Shown: one piece after another, positions 15,775 through 20,879 of the stretch
How positions within the stretch are numbered: the stretch's first letter is position 1
How the letters are laid out: each line of letters opens with the position of its first letter
NCBI GenBank assembly: GCA_025201865.1
Contig: MU603087.1
Span: 1 to 20,879 of the forward strand
DNA from: Ramicandelaber brevisporus
Taxonomy: Eukaryota > Kickxellomycota > Ramicandelaberales > Ramicandelaberaceae
Length of the DNA stretch: 20,879 nucleotides
Direction of reading: 5' to 3'
The notes under the pieces: model-generated
Told to the model about the DNA's origin: nothing
What the model saw: only the letters and a program-made list of their open reading frames with translations
Database searches by the model: none
Program-made: the position numbers and the translations under genes

Positions 15775-16620
15775 ATGACAAACACCAATAATACTTTGAA
15801 CCTGCTGTTGTTCGAGACTGGCTTCATCAGCCCCGAGGTGGTGGCCAAGCACGGCAGCTTCTTTGGAATCTACCAGCAGATGCTTACTCGTGCTCGTCTT
15901 TTGCTTCCAGATGACTCTCGACCGGCCGTCAGCTTGACTTCTGTCGCTTGTCGTGAAGACGACACTGAGTATCCACCGGCTGATCCTGCACAATTGGGAT
16001 ACGACGGCATCATCATCACGGGCTCACCAAGCGACGCATTTGGAGATGAGCCGTGGATTCAACGACTCGTGGATTGGCTGCGTGAATACCGTGCAAATGC
16101 TCAGGCGCAGATTGCCAAGCAGAGCGACACATCGATTGGCATCCCGCGCATTGTCGGCATCTGCTTTGGGCATCAGGTTATGGCACGTGCCTTTGGTGGC
16201 AAAGTGTCGCGCAATGAGCTCGGCTGGGAAGTTGGCTATTCTGTGATTGACCTGACTCCGTCTGGCGTGGAGCTGCTTGTATCAGGCGGGTCAGCGATGT
16301 CCCAGAGCAAGACGTCCATCCATATCAACCAGATGCACAGGGATATCATTACGGATATTCCAGCTGGATTCGAGGTGATTGGCAGTAATGACAATTGTGC
16401 TGCTCAGATTCTGGTGTCAAGCGATCGAACCATTATGTCAATGCAGGGTCATCCCGAATACTATCCAGCAATTGTGCGCGATATTGTCGAAGTTCGCAAC
16501 AAGTCTGGCATCTTCACCGATGAATTTGCACAAGATGTTTATGCAAAGTTGGCAAACGGCCATGATGGCGATGACATCGGCTCGATGATTCTGCGGTTCT
16601 TCGCAGCTGGCAAAGTTTAA
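15775..16620 (+). CDS. Class I glutamine amidotransferase-like protein
   Basis: The protein has 281 residues and is one free-standing GATase1 domain. The nucleophile elbow GICFGHQ places the catalytic cysteine at 130. His226 and Glu228 in QGHPEYY complete the triad. Other family landmarks are FGIYQQML near the N-terminus, IIITGSPSDAF (79-89) forming the oxyanion strand, and HINQMHRDII. It lacks a synthetase domain, so it resembles the small stand-alone fungal GMP-synthase-like proteins rather than GuaA or CPSase. In that family the intact triad suggests hydrolysis of glutamine or a gamma-glutamyl compound, but the true substrate is not known. The first ATG follows an A-rich context (aaacATG). 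The stop is only 20 bp from the left end of the putative mobile element. Confidence 0.9.
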   Translation: MTNTNNTLNLLLFETGFISPEVVAKHGSFFGIYQQMLTRARLLLPDDSRPAVSLTSVACREDDTEYPPADPAQLGYDGIIITGSPSDAFGDEPWIQRLVDWLREYRANAQAQIAKQSDTSIGIPRIVGICFGHQVMARAFGGKVSRNELGWEVGYSVIDLTPSGVELLVSGGSAMSQSKTSIHINQMHRDIITDIPAGFEVIGSNDNCAAQILVSSDRTIMSMQGHPEYYPAIVRDIVEVRNKSGIFTDEFAQDVYAKLANGHDGDDIGSMILRFFAAGKV

Positions 16621-16640
16621 TCAAAATGAGTAACAAACTA

Positions 16641-16653
16641 CACGGGTGGGCCG
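16641..16653 (+). repeat. Left terminal inverted repeat
   Basis: CACGGGTGGGCCG next to a TA dinucleotide. The inverted partner is at 17800-17812 with one mismatch at the third base. Confidence 0.55.
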
Positions 16654-16655
16654 TG

Positions 16656-16701
16656 TTTTACGTAAAATCATCTGCCCTACAAGTGTTCCAGAATTTCTTA
16701 C
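16656..16701 (+). repeat. Left subterminal repeat copy with TTTTACGTAAAA palindrome
   Basis: By eye, about 35 of 45 aligned bases match the block at 17748-17793 in the same orientation, with one gap. Two weaker TTACKTAAAAT motifs follow at 16717-16727 and 16739-16749. Confidence 0.7.
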
Positions 16702-17069
16702 CCAGAAACGTGCACTTTACTTAAAATCAGCATGTCAGTTACGTAAAATGCATCCCCTCCTCCTTGTCCTTCCTCTTATCAAATCACATACAATCACATT
16801 TAAATGACACTAAAGTCCCGCACTGAGCGGTACAGTTAGATCATGTTGTTTACAGAAGAGTGTGCGCCGAAACAGCGACGAACGATACTGTTAGAGGCGT
16901 TGTTCGATCAAAGGAGGTTCGCCACTCTGCGTAGAAAAACACAAACACACACTCCTTTGATTCTCGCGATTGACCCAACTCTCCTCTATCAACAAACACA
17001 CCAACCAGAGAATCAAATATCAGCCGTGTTTCGTTCCTGAGTGCTACAACTGCCGCTGCACTTCGAGTG

Positions 17070-17077
17070 TATAAAAA
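17070..17077 (+). promoter_or_regulatory. TATA box inside the putative mobile element
   Basis: TATAAAAA is followed by a long pyrimidine-rich stretch. In this window such stretches mark the leaders of the glucosyltransferase and MCM4 genes. No protein-coding frame with an ATG follows, so any transcript would be non-coding. Confidence 0.4.
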
Positions 17078-17629
17078 CACAGCCATCTCACCCAGCACAA
17101 CTACCATCCTTTCCCGTGTCTGTTTGTTTCTGTGTCTCATCCCTTCCCTCTCTCTTCGTCCTTCTGCTTTGTCCCTGAACCGCACCGTCTCTTTCCTGCT
17201 CTCAACTCTTCCCCCCTTCCCTCTGCACCGCACGTGTGTGCTCGTGCCTTCTGGTCGCGCCACCGTCGGTTGCACCTCGACCCTTCAAGACAACCACTTT
17301 CCTGTCGGTCTGCTCGTCTGTTTCCTGCAGCAGCTGCCTCCGCTGTCTACGCCACCTCGGTCCTCACTTCGCGTAGACACCCTTCTCGCCGGCCGTTCCC
17401 TCCTCTTCGCCGGTCCACGTTTGGTTGCTTCTTGTCGCTCGTGCCGCCTCTTTCAAGGTGGTTTGGTCACCCCCAATTGCTACTTGAGCACAACTCTGCC
17501 TGCATCCGCTCGGTTCTGCGGTCTACTCGTCTGGTCGCACCCTCCGTCGTCGATGCTCGCTACTCTTCCCCTCGGTATACAACACAACGTACAAGGGCTC
17601 TCGGCTTAATGTCTGCTTCGTGCAGACAA

Positions 17630-17689
17630 CTGGTCTAATCCGGACAGCTGGTCTAGTGTGACCATCTGGTCTAACCTGGTCATCTGGTC
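17630..17689 (+). repeat. CTGGTC repeat cluster
   Basis: CTGGTCTA occurs at 17630, 17648 and 17666 with an exact 18-bp period. Two further CTGGTC copies start at 17676 and 17684. Confidence 0.8.
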
Positions 17690-17747
17690 GTGATTAGAGC
17701 GGTAGCCATTGCTCTTCGAGTGCGTATATCAACTCGGTGTGGAATGC

Positions 17748-17793
17748 TTTTACGTAAAAATCCCCTGTCATACAAGTCTTCCTAAATTTTTCG
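17748..17793 (+). repeat. Right subterminal repeat copy with TTTTACGTAAAA palindrome
   Basis: Direct-orientation partner of 16656-16701, sharing TTTTACGTAAAA, TACAAGT and TTCC in the same order and spacing. Confidence 0.7.
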
Positions 17794-17799
17794 TGAGGG

Positions 17800-17812
17800 C
17801 GGCCCACCCTTG
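17800..17812 (-). repeat. Right terminal inverted repeat
   Basis: Reads CAAGGGTGGGCCG on the minus strand and abuts TA at 17813-17814. Confidence 0.55.
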
Positions 17813-17927
17813 TAACTTGCACTGATGTTAAAGAATAAGATGAAGCAAACAAACTATAAAAAATAAAAGAGATAAGCGAAATGGAACGAGGGGGAAAGAA
17901 GCTGATAGATAAAGGTAATGGGCAAAG

Positions 17928-19469
17928 TTAGAGTGCCCAGTTGGCGATATACGAAAAGTCAGAGAACTCTTCCTGTTCTCGCGGAGTGAGGATAGAGTTG
18001 GTTGGCGTGATAATCGCCCTCTCACTAGTGAACTCGCGGTCAAAGTTGGAAATATCCATCGCATCTCTGATTCGTGGACGGAACGGTGCCTGCACTCGCT
18101 TGTTCAGCACATCGTCCCAGACAGTTCCACGGAAGAACGCATGATTCTTGATTTCCGTAGCATCAGCTGGACCAGCGCCGAGGCGTCGGTGTGGTTCGCG
18201 CTCCATCAGCATCTGGCAGATAGACACTGAGTCGCGCGACATTGTTACTGGATACAACACCTCACTCTCGACGATGGCCTCAAAGATTTCATCCTGATCG
18301 TCTCCAGTGAATGGCGAGCGGCACAAAATCATCTGATAGATCAACACACCAAACGCCCACCAGTCCACACTTCTGTCATAAGGCTGTTCCAGCACAATCT
18401 CCGGAGCCATGAACTCGGGTGTACCACAGAAGGTGCTCGTCGTGTTTCCACGCTGCATGCTGGCCTTGCACAAACCGTAATCTGCAATCTTGATGTGGCC
18501 ATCCAATACAAGTAAAATGTTTTCGAGCTTCAAATCGCGATACACAATGCCTTGTTGGTGGAGATACTCGAGACCAAGCAGGATCTCGCACGCGTAGAAC
18601 TTGGCCTGGCGCTCAGTAAACGGACGAGCTTGAATCTGTGCCATCAAATCGCCACCCTGGATGTACTCCATGACGAAGAACACACGAGTGTCATTGTGGA
18701 AGCACGAGTGCAAACCAACTAAGAATGGATGGCGGGTCTGGTTGGCAATCTCAAAGACGTGGCGCTCCGACCGCAGCGACTCCACTTCGTTCTCGTAAAT
18801 GATGGCGTCTTTCTTGAGCACTTTGATGGCGTAAAATTGGCGCGAGCGACGCTCTTCGGCAAGCATAACTTTACCAAAGTTACCGCGACCAACCACCGCA
18901 TGGAAGCGGAAATCATTCAGAGTAACCTGACGAACTGGTGGCGGCTGTACAGGCTCAACAACAGCATCAACAGGTGGCGTAGATACTGGAATTTGTGACA
19001 CTTGTTGCTGTGGTCGCTGAGGCTGCGGTGGTTGTTGAAGCTGAACTGGAGGCGGGGTTGACTGTGTATGAATTCGTGGTTGCTGAGGCTGCTGAGGTTG
19101 CTGAACAGGCTGTGCAATAGGCGGCGGAATGGGAGCTTCCTGGGTAGACTGATATGACGGAGGTGCATGCTGAGGCTGCGTCGGAGTCTGGACATTGACA
19201 GATTCATGAGGCTGTGGAACCACAATTGGAGGACCTTGGAGAGGAACGCTATGAACAGGCGGCTGATATGTTACAGGCGGTGGAATCGGTGCTTGAGCAG
19301 CATTAGGGTACTGCGCATACTGCGGATATTGCTGTTGCTGCGGGTACTGGCCATACTGGTAGTATGGCTGCTGTTGATATTGCTGTTGCTGCTGCTGTTG
19401 CTGTTGCTGGAGAGCGTGAGGTGGTAGTGGAGGCAGAGGCGGTCTCTGTGTCGGTGACTGAGGCTGTGC

Positions 19470-19502
<33 letters not shown>

Positions 19503-20879
19503 AGGCTTTGGCTGGTAGGTGGCAGTGGGACGAGACGCTGGACTGCCTGCGCCACCGGACACTGCGGCTGCAACAGCGGCGGCGGTGCTGGCACCGGCTG
19601 TCGGCCGCTTCAGCTCGCCGAGGATGCGGTTGGCCTCCTCGATGCGCAGCCCGCAGAAGTTGGGCACAAACTTGGCGCAGTTGGCGTGGCACGTGAGCGA
19701 GCACTCCTGGCAGCGCTTGTTGCTGCTGCGGCCCAGCGGCAGCACCGAGCCGCAGTGGCAGCACCAGTTGGCGCCGAGGTTGCTGAAGTTGTCGAACCGA
19801 TGCGGGATGTTGTGGTGGATCTTGGTCTCGTCGCCGCCGCCGCTGCCGTCCGCCGTCGACGCGCACTTGGTGACCACGCTCCTGGCGCACTTCTCGTGGC
19901 AGAAGAAGTTGCACTCCTCGCACTGGAAGCCGTTGGAGTTGACAATGTACTCCTGGCAGAATGCGCACTTCATGATGGTGTAGAACGGCTTGTTGACGAA
20001 GCGGTGGCCCTTCATCTCCATGGCAATCTCCTTCTTCTTGCGCACCGCCTGCTTGCGGCCCAGCTTGCTCGGCTCGCGCTGCGGCTTGGCCTCGCGCGAG
20101 AAGTCGAGCCAGATGTCGGCGTGCCCGATCGGCTCGACATTGTACGTGCTCTGCACGCCGGCGCGCTCGGGCTGCTCGGCCTTCTGCCGCCGGATGTCGT
20201 TCGCCACGTCGTCCAGCTTGACCCAGAACATGCCGATCACGCTGCGCTGGTCGCCGCCGGCCGTCACATCCACAAACGTGATCTCCAGCTCGCGCGCCTT
20301 CTTGACGTTGAACTCAAACACGTCCAGCCACTGCATCGAGCGGCTCGGCTTGGACACGCCGCGCTCGTGGCCGTCGACCTTGACAATGTAGAACGTCTCG
20401 ACCGCGCGGCTGGACGACCGCGCCAGCACGCGCGACATGTTGTCTCCGGCGCTGACGCGCACCTTGACCTGGCCGGTGACCGGGATGCGCAGCGCCGGCT
20501 GTGCCGACTGCTCGTCCAGCAGCAGGCTGCTCACGTCGATGCTCTCGTACCGCTTCTGCGCCAGGTCCAGCAGCCGCAGCTTCTCGTCGCTCTCCTGGAT
20601 CGACTTCTCGGGGTTGGTCGCGTAGTAGTCGGCCGTCGAGCCGCGGCCCGCGCTGTCCAGCCCGCCGCTGCTGCCGGTGCTGTTGCTGCGGCCGCTGCTG
20701 ACCCAGCCGCCCCATCTGCCGCTCTTCTGCGGCTGCGCGCCGAGGCTGCCGGACGCCAAGCCGCGCGCCGCGATAATCTTCTTTGTCGCCTCGCGCAGAT
20801 TGTGCTCGATCGACATCTTGTACTTGATGTCCTGCAGCCGCATCGAGATCAGCTGCGGATTCAGCTGCGCTCCGACGCG
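17928..20879 (-). CDS. PKC1: Protein kinase C, fungal Pkc1 type (N-terminus beyond the window)
   Basis: The last 983 residues are visible; the frame stays open to the window edge, so the start lies outside. Domains in order: the tail of an HR1 (Rho-binding) repeat at about 20879-20770 (LNPQLISMRLQDIKYKM); a C2-like domain at about 20500-20095; two C1 domains at about 20006-19860 and 19802-19650, each with the H-C-C-C-C-H-C-C zinc pattern; a Gln/Pro-rich linker (about 19600-18920); and an AGC kinase domain with its C-terminal tail. Kinase landmarks in visible numbering are GRGNFG, K686, YRDLKLEN (D782), DYG (800-802) and TFCGTPEFMAPE. The tail has ILTP and FSDFSY, the turn and hydrophobic phosphorylation motifs. 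Pkc1 acts downstream of Rho1 in cell-wall integrity signalling. The exon-free N-terminal half is far GC-richer than the kinase half. Confidence 0.94.
19472..19501 (-). repeat. CAG microsatellite encoding polyglutamine in the Pkc1 linker
   Basis: A pure GCT/CAG array encodes ten glutamines between the C1 domains and the kinase domain. A second, interrupted glutamine stretch is encoded at about 19370-19410. Both lie in a Gln/Pro/Tyr-rich, presumably disordered linker. Confidence 0.9.

Larger units (their letters stand above)
16641..17812. mobile_element. Putative non-autonomous TA-flanked inverted-repeat transposon
   Basis: The left end CACGGGTGGGCCG (16641-16653) and the inverted right end CAAGGGTGGGCCG (17800-17812) match at 12 of 13 bases. 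Both are bounded by TA (16639-16640 and 17813-17814), the target duplication of Tc1/mariner-type elements. Beside each end lies a related block with the palindrome TTTTACGTAAAA. No transposase frame is visible in the 1172 bp, so the element would be mobilised in trans. The core holds a TATA box followed by about 500 bp of pyrimidine-rich sequence. The element fills a convergent spacer that would otherwise be about 135 bp. The Tc1/mariner assignment is inferred from ends and flanks alone; the terminal repeats are short. Confidence 0.55.

Noticed and set aside
16850-17275. 141-codon minus-strand open frame opposite the pyrimidine tract
   Set aside because: It begins at GTG, is purine-biased low-complexity sequence, and contains no transposase or other motif.
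17067-17638. Two overlapping plus-strand open frames of 168-180 codons
   Set aside because: Both begin at GTG with no ATG near the start, and the translations are Ser/Pro/Leu/Arg-rich readings of a pyrimidine tract with no family resemblance.
16675-17776. Solo LTR with TACAAG flanks and TG...CA ends
   Set aside because: The TACAAG pair belongs to the larger direct repeat of the element, and the supposed ends share nothing beyond TG/CA.
18480-18488. DYG in place of DFG in the Pkc1-like kinase
   Set aside because: This substitution is typical of fungal Pkc1 and does not indicate loss of activity; the other catalytic residues are intact.

Overview
The window looks like chromosomal DNA of a gene-dense, intron-poor fungus. 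Seven intact or nearly intact protein genes lie on both strands, separated by short spacers, and none shows an internal splice signal or frame break. Fungal origin rests on three genes. One is a Pkc1-type kinase with HR1, C2, two C1 and a kinase domain in that order. One is a catalytic kinase of the Hal4/Hal5/Npr1-like group. One is a folding-sensor glucosyltransferase ending in HDEL. The lack of introns in 3-5 kb genes and the abundance of homopolymer runs suggest an early-diverging (zygomycete-grade) lineage; that placement is a guess.

Layout, left to right. Bases 1-54 may be the last 17 codons of an upstream gene. UDP-glucose:glycoprotein glucosyltransferase (176-5191, +) is followed by an intronless tRNA-Thr(AGT) (5350-5422, +). 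A Hal/Npr1-like kinase (5544-6608, -) and the replicative helicase subunit MCM4 (7479-10424, +) diverge from a shared 870-bp spacer. MCM4 converges on an unrecognised gene for a secreted, strongly basic, repeat-rich protein (10874-13105, -). A 1.1-kb spacer with no gene follows. Then come a membrane-anchored RING-H2 protein (14220-15251, -) and a divergent class I glutamine amidotransferase-like protein (15775-16620, +), with a perfect CRE palindrome between them. The amidotransferase converges on the Pkc1-like gene (17928-20879, -), whose 5' end lies beyond the window.

The spacer between those last two genes is almost wholly filled by what appears to be an undescribed non-autonomous transposon of about 1.17 kb (16641-17812). 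It has TA on both sides, near-identical 13-bp terminal inverted repeats, a repeated palindromic subterminal block, a TATA box, and a pyrimidine-rich core nearly free of ATG. Removing it leaves a spacer of about 135 bp.

The genes do not form one pathway. They cover ER protein quality control, translation, signalling, DNA replication, secretion, ubiquitin ligation and cell-wall integrity signalling. The two most novel items are the polycationic secreted protein and the TA-flanked element. A third theme is abrupt change of base and codon composition within single genes, most striking in the Pkc1-like gene. Several long open frames start only at TTG or GTG, so the starts given here use the first convincing ATG.
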